DNA of 41,862 nt from a virus, in IMG/VR virus record IMGVR_UViG_3300009169_000037, positions 1 through 41,862 of that record; one strand, written 5' to 3'. A program made the translations under genes and the position numbers. The stretch's first letter is position 1. Every line of letters begins with the position of its first letter. The notes beneath the pieces are model-generated. The model saw only the letters and a list, made by a program, of their open reading frames with translations, did no database searches and was not told the origin of the DNA. Positions 16,670-24,488 of the stretch are shown one piece after another.

Positions 16670-17250
16670 TACACCACCTCCAAAAGCTTCCTACTAGAAG
16701 CTATATGAACAAATCGTTTACTGCTGACGTAATCCGAAATGTAAACACACAACTCCCACGGCTTATAATCTGAAAGAGGCTTCCTTACCGATTGTTCTGT
16801 CCATGGTCCATAATGATAAAAGACGCCATAATAAATCCTAAAAGCAGCTTCCTTGGGAATCTTATCCTTAAACGACTCGTTGTAAATGTCAGCAACAAGC
16901 TTAGCCATTATTTGAGGATGATCCCTAAGCGTGTGCCCACTTTTCTCTAGACCTTGTTTTGCCATGTCATGAAGCAGTGATGCTGCGCAAATCTCATCTC
17001 TATACTCTTCACAATCCAGAGCCCTGCTAAGTTCATAAGCCAAAGCAAACACCTTCTTAGTATGAAGGATTGTTCCATCGGCTCCAAGTTCCTCAAGTGG
17101 ATGATATTTACCCGAACTACTCGAAGGACAATTCTCAAAAATATAGTCAGGTGATCTCTTGATACACTCTATGGTAAATTCCTTTATTCCAGGATTTACC
17201 AACAACGACAACTCTTCCTTAAAAGTTTCCATTCTTAGTTCAAAATCCAT
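16669..17250 (-). CDS. HD-domain phosphohydrolase
   Basis: 193 residues, start preceded by AAAGGAGAA. The metal-binding set of the HD superfamily is visible: His63 (TILHTKKV), His94-Asp95 (AASLLHDMAKQG), His111 (RDHPQI), His146 (VFYHYGPW) and Asp173 (YISDYVSS). Members hydrolyse phosphate esters of nucleotides; the C-terminal SDY pattern recalls bacterial YqeK-like and related nucleotide hydrolases. Substrate cannot be told from sequence. Likely cytoplasmic nucleotide metabolism during infection or removal of a host signalling nucleotide; both are inference. Confidence 0.82.
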   Translation of the reverse strand: MDFELRMETFKEELSLLVNPGIKEFTIECIKRSPDYIFENCPSSSSGKYHPLEELGADGTILHTKKVFALAYELSRALDCEEYRDEICAASLLHDMAKQGLEKSGHTLRDHPQIMAKLVADIYNESFKDKIPKEAAFRIYYGVFYHYGPWTEQSVRKPLSDYKPWELCVYISDYVSSKRFVHIASSRKLLEVV

Positions 17251-17284
17251 TATAATTCTCCTTTTCCTTTAAATAAAATTCATA

Positions 17285-17509
17285 CTATCGCGTGCGAATG
17301 TATGGAGTATCAGTAGATAAATTCACTCTGTCAGGACGAAGATTAGGTCGCTGAGCATTATAACCAGGTTGTGGTTGATTGCGCCAAGCTCTTCCCCCAT
17401 AGGAATGATTCATTTGATCAAACCTAGCAGCGTCATCTCTCAAAAGAGTAGCACCTTCCTTGTATCTAATAAACCTTGGGTACATATACTCTCTTTCTGA
17501 AATTGCCAT
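17285..17509 (-). CDS. Small basic hypothetical protein
   Basis: 74 residues, directly abutting the stop of the gene at 17510-17776, with GAGAGGA upstream. Rich in Arg, Asn, Tyr and Pro (NQPQPGYNAQRPNLRPDR), probably largely disordered. Starts MAISEREYMYPRFIRYKEG. No family recognised. Confidence 0.6.
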   Translation of the reverse strand: MAISEREYMYPRFIRYKEGATLLRDDAARFDQMNHSYGGRAWRNQPQPGYNAQRPNLRPDRVNLSTDTPYIRTR

Positions 17510-17776
17510 TTACTTTGTCCTCTCTTTCAGAGCAGCGAATTCCTCTTTGTTCTCTTTGATTTCTTCTTTGCTAGACTGCATCCAGCCCATAAGACCCATT
17601 ACGAATTCAGGGATAGTGTCACCCTTCCATTCATAGGAAACACTCAAATACTGATCGTCCCCAATCTTGACACCCATTCTGGCATACTTATAATCACCGC
17701 TCTTCATAATCTCCGACCCCACAATCTGAGCCGGATCAATTGTAATGTTCAAACTCTTGCTTTTCTTATCAGCCAT
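17510..17776 (-). CDS. Small hypothetical protein
   Basis: 88 residues, ending one base before the next start and beginning 3 bases after the dNMP kinase stop. The first half is beta-rich (SLNITIDPAQIVGSEIM, YLSVSYEWKGD), the second a helix (SSKEEIKENKEEFAALKERT). No known domain recognised; coupling to the kinase suggests co-expression only. Confidence 0.65.
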   Translation of the reverse strand: MADKKSKSLNITIDPAQIVGSEIMKSGDYKYARMGVKIGDDQYLSVSYEWKGDTIPEFVMGLMGWMQSSKEEIKENKEEFAALKERTK

Positions 17777-17778
17777 TT

Positions 17779-18378
17779 TTAGATTCTCCTTTCTAACTTT
17801 GTAATAAGATTTACAGCGTCCTTAGCGGCGTTTTGTAAATCCTCCAATGTTCCATCATTGTTGATTACCATATCGTAATCGGTGTATCTATCTAAAGCTG
17901 TCTCAGACTCATGAGTCATTCCGTGAATTTCATCGGCACTTTTTCTAACGATGTTTATCAAAAAACCATTCTGCTTTACATACCAAGCTTCGTTTAAATG
18001 ACGAATATCCGTTATGATCCAATCCTTATGTCTGGCAGCTTTTAATAGACGCTCCAAAGCTTTTACCCAAAAGTCATAGTCAATCGATCTGAAAAAGGAA
18101 CCTAACGCCTGCATTATTTCCCTTGGAGACCAATAATCAGCCGGATTACTTGACAAACCATGATGGTCTCCTTTAGCAAATCGCAAATCAGGAACTTCTT
18201 TTTTGTCACCATACAATTGATCATGACTTAAATCAAAGGAACTAATACACATATTCTTAAGACAATAAGCAAAAGCCGTATCTCTAAATTCCCTTCCTTG
18301 CTTATCAAATTCTTCAATCAAAAACTTAGCGAAAGTATCTTTCCCACAACGAGCTTTCGCAGCAATTCCTATAATCAT
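17779..18378 (-). CDS. Deoxynucleoside monophosphate kinase
   Basis: 199 residues, with GGAGG before the ATG. Walker A GIAAKARCGKDTFAKFL occupies residues 4-20, a variant in which Cys precedes GKDT as in phage dNMP kinases (T4 gp1 type). WIITDIRHLNEA near residue 120 matches the DVR loop, and the MTHESETALD segment matches the lid region of that family. It would phosphorylate dNMPs to dNDPs for phage DNA synthesis. The ATG overlaps the stop of the gene upstream as ATGA. Confidence 0.85.
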   Translation of the reverse strand: MIIGIAAKARCGKDTFAKFLIEEFDKQGREFRDTAFAYCLKNMCISSFDLSHDQLYGDKKEVPDLRFAKGDHHGLSSNPADYWSPREIMQALGSFFRSIDYDFWVKALERLLKAARHKDWIITDIRHLNEAWYVKQNGFLINIVRKSADEIHGMTHESETALDRYTDYDMVINNDGTLEDLQNAAKDAVNLITKLERRI

Positions 18379-18647
18379 ATTTTAATCCTCCGTAATTCTC
18401 TTATCGTCTTTTGAAACTCTGTTTTGAATTTCTCAGATTCCTTAACAGCTTTCTTGGTCTCACTTAGAAATTCGTCAGATCCTTTAACTAACTTGTCCAT
18501 CATCTGATCAAATTCTTCCTGTTCTCTATCAATGGGAATAATTTTGACAACAAACTCTTGACACTCCTTAGGGCACTCATACTTGGACTTATAGCAAGCT
18601 TTTATGTCCCCGTTTTCATCAAATTCTATCCAGTACCTAAATACCAT
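18375..18647 (-). CDS. Small helical hypothetical protein
   Basis: 90 residues from ATG at 18647, which overlaps the stop of the preceding gene as TGATG and has GGGAGG upstream. A TTG six codons earlier is possible but lacks a proper ribosome binding site. The N-terminus is a small beta part with two cysteines (MVFRYWIEFDENG, YECPKECQEF), followed by a long charged helix (SDEFLSETKKAVKESEKF). Family not recognised. Confidence 0.65.
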   Translation of the reverse strand: MVFRYWIEFDENGDIKACYKSKYECPKECQEFVVKIIPIDREQEEFDQMMDKLVKGSDEFLSETKKAVKESEKFKTEFQKTIRELRRIKI

Positions 18648-19081
18648 CAAACCTCTACCTCCCAAGTAGCAAATTCTATTTCAGTGCCAAGAGTTTTTAT
18701 ATCCAATCGAATAGATTCTATTTCCTTGAATAAATCATTCAAATCTATACAAGAACATTTCAAGGAATGCTCATAGATATCTTCCATAACCCTAAGTTTA
18801 TTTTCAAACACTTGTTTGATTACAAGCGCATCCAATAAACTCAGTTTATTACTTTGAACCTCGATAAAGGCAGCTGCCTTTGCCCGCTCGATCGAAACAC
18901 AGAAATTCTGGTATTTCTTATAAAGATTTCTTAATTCCTCAAACCTGTTCTTTATCAAGGCGTTCAAAGTTTTAACATCCGTCGCGTCTTCTAAAACAGA
19001 TGTATTTACAATATGCTGTTGTAGAGCATAAATTGAATCTTCTATAAAATCCTTTTCCTTAATTGCCTCTGCCAGTTTCAT
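18647..19081 (-). CDS. DIP1984-like helical protein
   Basis: 144 residues, almost wholly helical and coiled. The opening MKLAEAIKEKDFIEDSIYAL and the later KLSLLDALVIKQVFENKL match the layout of the DIP1984 family, small bacterial and phage proteins of unknown function that start MKLAEAL. A CSC pair lies near residues 109-111. The stop overlaps the next start. Family assignment is by eye; function unknown. Confidence 0.6.
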   Translation of the reverse strand: MKLAEAIKEKDFIEDSIYALQQHIVNTSVLEDATDVKTLNALIKNRFEELRNLYKKYQNFCVSIERAKAAAFIEVQSNKLSLLDALVIKQVFENKLRVMEDIYEHSLKCSCIDLNDLFKEIESIRLDIKTLGTEIEFATWEVEV

Positions 19082-19099
19082 CTAATCTACCTTCCTTCT

Positions 19100-19318
19100 T
19101 TACAGAGGCGATACTTCTTGAGCCTGCACGCCTTTGTCAGTGGTAACTAACTTGAACGAAACCTTTTGTCCAGCCTTAAGGGTCTTGTAACCTTCCATCT
19201 GGATGTAGCTGTAGTGAACAAAGTATTCACGATCAGGATCTCCATCCTTTAGCACGAATCCGTATCCCCTTTCAGCGTTGAACCACTTTACTACTCCACT
19301 AACATTTTCATTACTCAT
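19100..19318 (-). CDS. Cold-shock (CSD) family protein
   Basis: 72 residues, AGGAGG before the ATG. It is a complete cold-shock domain: GVVKWFNAERGYGFV (residues 8-22, including RNP1) and EYFVHYSYIQ (31-40, RNP2), with the usual length of about 70. Such proteins bind single-stranded RNA or DNA and melt RNA structure. RNP2 has YFVHYS where bacterial Csp proteins have VFVHFS. It could help translation or antitermination of late transcripts, as known for Csp proteins; this is inference for the phage. Confidence 0.93.
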   Translation of the reverse strand: MSNENVSGVVKWFNAERGYGFVLKDGDPDREYFVHYSYIQMEGYKTLKAGQKVSFKLVTTDKGVQAQEVSPL

Positions 19319-19347
19319 AAAACATAATCCTCCTATCTATTTCTAGC

Positions 19348-19360
19348 GCCCCAAAGGGGC
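19348..19360 (-). other. Hairpin in the cold-shock gene leader
   Basis: GCCCC-AAA-GGGGC, lying between the stop of the preceding gene and the ribosome binding site of the cold-shock gene. No U-tract follows on the transcribed strand. Could be a leader structure melted by the protein itself, which is only a guess. Confidence 0.4.
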
Positions 19361-19365
19361 AGCCG

Positions 19366-19599
19366 TTACAAACTAGCCAAATAAGTGTCAATCTCCTCCT
19401 GATCCATAATCCTATGCGAAATGTAATCTAACGGATTAGGGTCAGTAGGCAAAATAGTTCCAAAATTAGCAGCTTCTGGAAATGTACCCTCTTCACCAAC
19501 CCAAATAATTTCACCAGTGCCAGAAACAGTTACGCCAGTAGATCCTACTGGAGGTAACTGACCTGGGGTCAATTCAAAAGCTCTGTATTGAATAGCCAT
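19366..19599 (-). CDS. Small hypothetical protein
   Basis: 77 residues, GGAGAAG before the ATG. Beta-rich with PPVGSTGVTVSGTGEIIW and a short acidic C-terminal helix (MDQEEIDTYLASL). No membrane segment or recognised domain. It sits between the actin-like ATPase and the cold-shock gene. Confidence 0.6.
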   Translation of the reverse strand: MAIQYRAFELTPGQLPPVGSTGVTVSGTGEIIWVGEEGTFPEAANFGTILPTDPNPLDYISHRIMDQEEIDTYLASL

Positions 19600-19624
19600 A
19601 GTATTTTCTTCTCCTAAATGTTAT

Positions 19625-20620
19625 TTACAATATAGCAGCCATCAAACAACCATGCGCAACTGCTGTCATCGGGTCTACAGCGCGTTTAATGTCTTTTACT
19701 TTGAAGGGAAATGATTTTGAATTAGCCTCCATACTGAACTTCTCCACAAAATTGGTAGCCAAGGTCAATCCACCAGAAACCACAATCGGGATTGGTTCTC
19801 TGAAAGACGGAAGCTTTGCTTTCTTCAACTCAAACACTATATTGTCGAGTGCGTAGTTGATAAGAACACTATAATAAACCACCAAGGCTTCTTGAATCTT
19901 ATTATCAGGTTTTAACAAATCTAAACTTGATTCCTCTTTTTCAATCTGAACTAATGAAGGATTCAAATCTAAAGCATTACCTACAGATTTGTCTATCCAA
20001 TCACCTCCCTTGGTAAGTGAAAACTGAACTATTGGATCGCCTTCATAACATACTACAGCATTCACCATTCCAGCTCCAAAAGACAAACACATTCCTGTCA
20101 AACCATCATCCAGCAATTCTGAAAAAGCGATAGCAAATCCCTCATTAAGAGGACTGGCTATATAACCCATTTCCTTCAAATAAGTTTTCAACATTTCAGA
20201 ATGATAGTGAATGTCGAACTCACCATCAACTGGATCAGCTGGGATAGAAAAAATCAATTTAGTATCTCCATCCGCTTGCCCTATAATACTCTTAACCAAC
20301 AACTTCATAATGGGCAAGGAGTCTTTTTCTCGCGGGGAAAGAACACCTTTACTCATCGGTCTACGAGCTTCAGTATTACGCTCATTAGCCATTCTCAAAG
20401 CGTCTTCTCCTACAATAACAAACTCGTCATTGTCAATAATGAAGTTGGCTTTTCTGCTCTCCAAAGACATTCTAATACTCTTTCGATTTACTTCAGACTT
20501 GGGAGCAATCTTGAAGAAAGCGTCTCTCTGCTTTTTATAAACAGGGCTTCCACTTTCATCCAACATAGCAGCAACCAACATATTGGTCCCTACATCGAGA
20601 CCTACACCTTTACCAGACAT
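19625..20620 (-). CDS. Actin/Hsp70-fold ATPase (ParM/MreB-like)
   Basis: 331 residues, GGAGG before the ATG. The nucleotide-binding signatures of the actin superfamily appear in order: phosphate-1 GLDVGTNMLVAAM (7-19), FSIPADP (124-130), NEGFAIAFSELLD (159-171), phosphate-2 LSFGAGMVNAVV (179-190), GGDWIDKSVG (205-214), adenosine motif VVSGGLTLATNF (280-291) and DPMTAVAHGC (316-325). The length fits ParM, Alp or MreB filament proteins and is too short for full DnaK, with no substrate-binding domain. It lies 12 bases after a long coiled-coil gene that may encode its partner. Filament formation is inferred. Confidence 0.8.
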   Translation of the reverse strand: MSGKGVGLDVGTNMLVAAMLDESGSPVYKKQRDAFFKIAPKSEVNRKSIRMSLESRKANFIIDNDEFVIVGEDALRMANERNTEARRPMSKGVLSPREKDSLPIMKLLVKSIIGQADGDTKLIFSIPADPVDGEFDIHYHSEMLKTYLKEMGYIASPLNEGFAIAFSELLDDGLTGMCLSFGAGMVNAVVCYEGDPIVQFSLTKGGDWIDKSVGNALDLNPSLVQIEKEESSLDLLKPDNKIQEALVVYYSVLINYALDNIVFELKKAKLPSFREPIPIVVSGGLTLATNFVEKFSMEANSKSFPFKVKDIKRAVDPMTAVAHGCLMAAIL

Positions 20621-20632
20621 ACTAATACCTCC

Positions 20633-21499
20633 TTATAATTTCAGCAATTCCCTTAACTTAGCAAGATCGCCCTTTATGTTTCTTCCATTAGATTCTTCAG
20701 CAGGCTTCTCTTCCTTTACCTCTATGTGGGAATCCATTTGTTCTTCTCTACCTGGTTCAATAGGATCAATGAAAATCTTGTCCTCCAAAGCAGGTCTGTC
20801 CATATGACTGCCTACCAGAGGCTTGATAGATCCATTGGAAATCCTATCATACACCTGATCTAACTTTTCTCGTAGATCCTGCATCTCACCGGTTCTTGAC
20901 TCTATTACCGAATTCAATGTTTCAGTATTACTTCTCAAATCTGAAATCTGTTCGTCTTTACCTCTTATCGTCGATTCATACAAATCTATTTTAGCAGCAA
21001 GTTCAGCTTTTACAGAAGCAAGTTCAACAGATAGATTTTGGATAGATTGGTCTTTTTCAGAAATGGATTTTTGAAATTCAACAGCATTAGGCGCGCTTAA
21101 AACTTCCTCTTTTAACTTTCTAATCTCTGCCTTAAAATTTATCAAATCTTCCTGAGCGGCATTATACTTCTTTCTGGAATCCTTTAGTTGTTCATTCAAG
21201 CTATTCAAACCGCTTTCAAATCTGGCGGCTTCATCTTTTCTGGTAACTTCAACAGCTTCCAATAACTTCTGCCTAACTTCCTCTAAAGGCATATACTGCG
21301 ACAAATCTAGCTGAGCTTGAACTGGCTTATCACTCACAACAGGACCAGTCATTTGAGGACGAACTTCTCTGTCATTAGCAACCATTTCTCGTAACAACCT
21401 TTCTTGCTGATCTAATCTCTGACGAGTCTGGACATCTCTTGGTCCCCCGCGAGCTAAAATTTTACCAGATCTTTCTTTGTTATAAACTATTTTAGGCAT
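20633..21499 (-). CDS. Long coiled-coil protein, possible partner of the actin-like ATPase
   Basis: 288 residues. The basic N-terminus (VYNKERSGKILARGGPRDV) is followed by a helix (QRLDQQERLLREMV), a linker, then a continuous coiled coil from about residue 75 to 220 (LNEQLKDSRKKYNAAQEDL, ELASVKAELAAKIDLYES). The tail is acidic and ends in the helix IKGDLAKLRELLKL. Family not recognised. It is flanked 6 bases from ClpP and 12 bases from the actin-like gene, so the three are expressed together; a filament adaptor or a ClpP substrate are both possible. Confidence 0.7.
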   Translation of the reverse strand: MPKIVYNKERSGKILARGGPRDVQTRQRLDQQERLLREMVANDREVRPQMTGPVVSDKPVQAQLDLSQYMPLEEVRQKLLEAVEVTRKDEAARFESGLNSLNEQLKDSRKKYNAAQEDLINFKAEIRKLKEEVLSAPNAVEFQKSISEKDQSIQNLSVELASVKAELAAKIDLYESTIRGKDEQISDLRSNTETLNSVIESRTGEMQDLREKLDQVYDRISNGSIKPLVGSHMDRPALEDKIFIDPIEPGREEQMDSHIEVKEEKPAEESNGRNIKGDLAKLRELLKL

Positions 21500-21505
21500 T
21501 CAAAA

Positions 21506-22087
21506 CTAACTCCTTTTAGTCAAAATCTCGTCTACAATTCCATACTCTTTTGCTTCTTCCGCACTCATAAAATAATCCCGTTCCATATCTTTTCGCAATT
21601 GATCTACCGATTTACCAACCAAATTAGAAAATTCTTTCAGATAAAGGTCGTTCAATCTTTCAGTTTCCTTAAAATGAACTCTCATATCCTGGATATTGCC
21701 TTCTGTCCCAGCAGAGATTTGATGGATCATTATCCTAGAATTACCCAATGATAGTCTTTTACCCTTTGTTCCTGCCGCCAAAAGAAAAGCAGCGGCGCTG
21801 CTAGCAGATCCAGTACAAATAGTTGAAACAGCCGGTTTGATATAATTGATAGTATCGTAAATAGCCAGAGCTCCAATCGCAAGTCCACCAGGACTGTTGA
21901 TATAAAGCGTGATATCTCGTTCAGGATCATCAGCTTCCAAAAACAAAAGCTGAGCAACAACGGAGTTGGAAACTTCCTCGTCTATCCCAGACTTCAAGAA
22001 AATAATCCTATCCCTTAATAGCCTGGAATACAGATCATAAACTCGTTCATTTGAACCAGAACCTTCAATAACATACGGAACACTCAT
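21506..22087 (-). CDS. clpP: ClpP-family serine protease
   Basis: 193 residues, matching the usual mature ClpP length. LRDRIIFL, DITLYINSPGGLAIGALAIYD (split across residues 58-78), the nucleophile Ser97 in TGSASSAAAFLLAAG, His122 in RIMIHQ and Asp171 in MERDYFMSAEEAKEYGI-VDEI complete the catalytic triad. The nucleophile neighbourhood reads SASSAAA where bacterial enzymes have QAASMGA. It would form a barrel peptidase, either with host Clp ATPases or in head maturation. A separate prohead protease candidate exists here, so its role is open. Confidence 0.93.
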   Translation of the reverse strand: MSVPYVIEGSGSNERVYDLYSRLLRDRIIFLKSGIDEEVSNSVVAQLLFLEADDPERDITLYINSPGGLAIGALAIYDTINYIKPAVSTICTGSASSAAAFLLAAGTKGKRLSLGNSRIMIHQISAGTEGNIQDMRVHFKETERLNDLYLKEFSNLVGKSVDQLRKDMERDYFMSAEEAKEYGIVDEILTKRS

Positions 22088-22127
22088 AATTCAAATCCTC
22101 CTATAATGTAAATAACTTCCATTCTAT

Positions 22128-22133
22128 ATTATA
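22128..22133 (-). promoter_or_regulatory. Candidate -10 element upstream of clpP
   Basis: A perfect TATAAT on the minus strand lies about 40 bases before the clpP start, within an 86-base AT-rich gap between the fibre cassette and clpP. No good TTGACA is seen 17 bases upstream, so this is a weak promoter candidate. Confidence 0.3.
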
Positions 22134-22173
22134 GGATACAAATTCTATTTTACTAGATGAAAATTAACTAACC

Positions 22174-24468
22174 TTAAGATAAACCACCGTGACCATTAGA
22201 GCAAGCCCCGTGTGTTCTACGTGACAATGTCAAATCACTAAAATCAGAAGCATTTCCAGGAACACTAATAGTAATATAATCAATAATATTAGTGTCTGTT
22301 GATGTACCAATAGCACCACCACTAAATAAACCTCTAATGCTATTTGAACAAGACGATGGGTTATGTGATACAGTCAAATCTCCAAAATCCGAGGCATTAC
22401 CTAAACTATCAATGGTAATATAATCAATAATGTTATAATATGTAGTAGTGAACTGATTCCACCCGCCTCCAAAAACACCTCTAGTGGAAGATGAACAAGC
22501 TCCTAAATAAGACCTGCCAAGAGGGGCATCACCAAAATCTGCCGCATTACCAGCAGTGTTTATGGTAACATAATCGATGGTATTAGAAACATCGGAACCA
22601 GTACTACCGCCTATAAAAACACCACGAGTAGGAGAAGAACATGATGCACAACCATGCCTTCCTACTGTTAGATCTCCAAAATCCGTAACACTGCCAGCAC
22701 TACTTAAAGTAATATAATCAATAACATTTAAAACAGAGTAACCTCCTCCAAACAAACCCCTAACGGAGTTAGAACAAGCCGCTACAGAATACCTCGCGTA
22801 AGAAGAATTACCAAAAATAGAAGCATCGCCAAGAGTACTAAAATTAACATAGTCAAGCCTGTTGGAAGTATCGCCTGTATAACCACACGCAAACACACCG
22901 CGAACTGAAGATGAACAAGCTGCTAAATACCTTCTAGAAACAGTCAAATCGCCAAAATCGGCAGCATTTCCTAAAGTAGAAATTGCGACATAATCTATTA
23001 TATTAAGATAAGAGGTTGTCAATGCCGCATATCCACCACCAAACAATCCTCTATCTCCTATAACTGGGTAATCAGTAGATCTACTATAAGAAGTAGTAGG
23101 AGGAGTGAAATTAGAAGTCCATCGAGCAATTCCTTTAGAGATACGAAGTTCATCTATATAACCATTCAATCTATTATTACCATCAGTTGATCTACCACCA
23201 ATACCAAGCGTTAAATCTGATGTGTATAAAGCATTAGCAAAAGATAATGATGCGGTCTGTTGCACACCATCTACGTACAAATTGAAAACATTACCGTTGC
23301 GAACTAGGGCTATATGATAGAACGCACCAGAAGTCAATGTACTATTAGATTTAATAGATTTATCATAATCACTACCATTTATTGATAAATAAGCATAAAG
23401 ATAATTATCACTACCCATCATAATCAACCAACTACATTTAGTGTTTGTATGATCCCACTGGCTAGCTATATATTGATATGTGCCTAACACTATCAATCTA
23501 AACCAAGTGTCAATGGTAAAATCACCGGTTCCAAATTGCCAATCGGCAGAAGCTGGTACAGTTAGATAATCACCAGTTCCATCAAAATAGTAAGATCCAT
23601 TCCATTTCGTAGTGGCAGCGTTTAACTTTGTATCGCCGGCGAAAGTAATTTCATTTACAGAATCACTCTCGTCGCCGTCAAAATGAAGAAGAAGTTTAGT
23701 GTAAGAATCTGAAGTATAAGCGGAGGTGGAAGGTGTAAACGTGGTAGTCCAGCGGGCTATACCTTTAGAAATCCTAAACTCATCCAAATAACCATTCAGA
23801 TAATTAGATGTAAGTTCTCCCATTCTTCCTATACCTAAAGTGGTAGTAGCATTATTCACCGACACTCCAGTTACATCGTAGGTGCCTTGCGAACTACCGT
23901 CTAAAAATAATCGCAACGTATTACCATCCCTCAAGAACGCTATATGATGCCAATCGGTATCAATTATAGACCCTGAAGATATTATAGGATAAACATTAGA
24001 TCCTGAATTAACTTGGGCTCTTATCGTGTTATCAGCTAAAATTTGTATCGCAAAACTCACAGAAGCAGTTTCCCCGATAGAGTTAATTTGCCCGGCCAGC
24101 CTATGTTGAACGCCTATAATCGCTCTTCTAACCCAAAAATCCACCGTGAAATCCCCTGATCCAAAATTCCAGTCGTCACTGTCAGTTACAGACAAATAGT
24201 CATCGGAACCATCAAAATATATACTTGAAGCCCCAACTTTCTTTACTATGGAAGATAGTTTAGGACCACCATTAGTAGTAATTTGATTTTGAGAAGCGGA
24301 TCTGTCACCGTCCATATGGAGAGCTAGTTTGGTGTAACTATCTATACCTCCAGCTATGGCTGGGGCACTACCTCCACCTGGATATTTTCCAATGTTAGCC
24401 TTAGTGATAGCAAACATTTTACCCAGATTGTTTATATCTGTAGTCCAGATTTTTGAGACATTAGCCAT
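22174..24468 (-). CDS. Receptor-binding protein: anchor, two LamG-like domains, six kelch-like repeats
   Basis: 764 residues, GAGGAG before the ATG. Residues 1-36 are the shared anchor module (MANVSKIWTTDINNLGKMF ... GGGSAP). Two LamG/concanavalin-like domains follow (about 43-250 and 255-460), paralogous to each other: each has SYTKL-L-H-DGD, YFDG, DFTxDxWxR, LNGYxDE-RISKGIARW. Residues 473-764 hold six repeats of about 48 residues with RGxFxGGY, (N)xIDYxTIxxxGNAxDFGDLTxxRR and ACSxSxR, probably a six-bladed propeller. Fusion of LamG and propeller is unlike the other cassette members. Likely a host-surface binding appendage. Confidence 0.8.
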   Translation of the reverse strand: MANVSKIWTTDINNLGKMFAITKANIGKYPGGGSAPAIAGGIDSYTKLALHMDGDRSASQNQITTNGGPKLSSIVKKVGASSIYFDGSDDYLSVTDSDDWNFGSGDFTVDFWVRRAIIGVQHRLAGQINSIGETASVSFAIQILADNTIRAQVNSGSNVYPIISSGSIIDTDWHHIAFLRDGNTLRLFLDGSSQGTYDVTGVSVNNATTTLGIGRMGELTSNYLNGYLDEFRISKGIARWTTTFTPSTSAYTSDSYTKLLLHFDGDESDSVNEITFAGDTKLNAATTKWNGSYYFDGTGDYLTVPASADWQFGTGDFTIDTWFRLIVLGTYQYIASQWDHTNTKCSWLIMMGSDNYLYAYLSINGSDYDKSIKSNSTLTSGAFYHIALVRNGNVFNLYVDGVQQTASLSFANALYTSDLTLGIGGRSTDGNNRLNGYIDELRISKGIARWTSNFTPPTTSYSRSTDYPVIGDRGLFGGGYAALTTSYLNIIDYVAISTLGNAADFGDLTVSRRYLAACSSSVRGVFACGYTGDTSNRLDYVNFSTLGDASIFGNSSYARYSVAACSNSVRGLFGGGYSVLNVIDYITLSSAGSVTDFGDLTVGRHGCASCSSPTRGVFIGGSTGSDVSNTIDYVTINTAGNAADFGDAPLGRSYLGACSSSTRGVFGGGWNQFTTTYYNIIDYITIDSLGNASDFGDLTVSHNPSSCSNSIRGLFSGGAIGTSTDTNIIDYITISVPGNASDFSDLTLSRRTHGACSNGHGGLS

Positions 24469-24488
24469 TTTATTTTCTCCTCAACTTA
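24464..24488 (-). repeat. 25-bp direct repeat, copy 1 (fibre gene ribosome binding site)
   Basis: This stretch around the ribosome binding site and first codons of the gene at 22174-24468 is identical over 25 bases to positions 32985-33009. Similarity continues, with a few mismatches, into the coding sequence. Confidence 0.85.

Noticed and set aside
20201-20638. 145-codon plus-strand frame
   Set aside because: Antisense to the actin-like ATPase, whose motifs are unambiguous.
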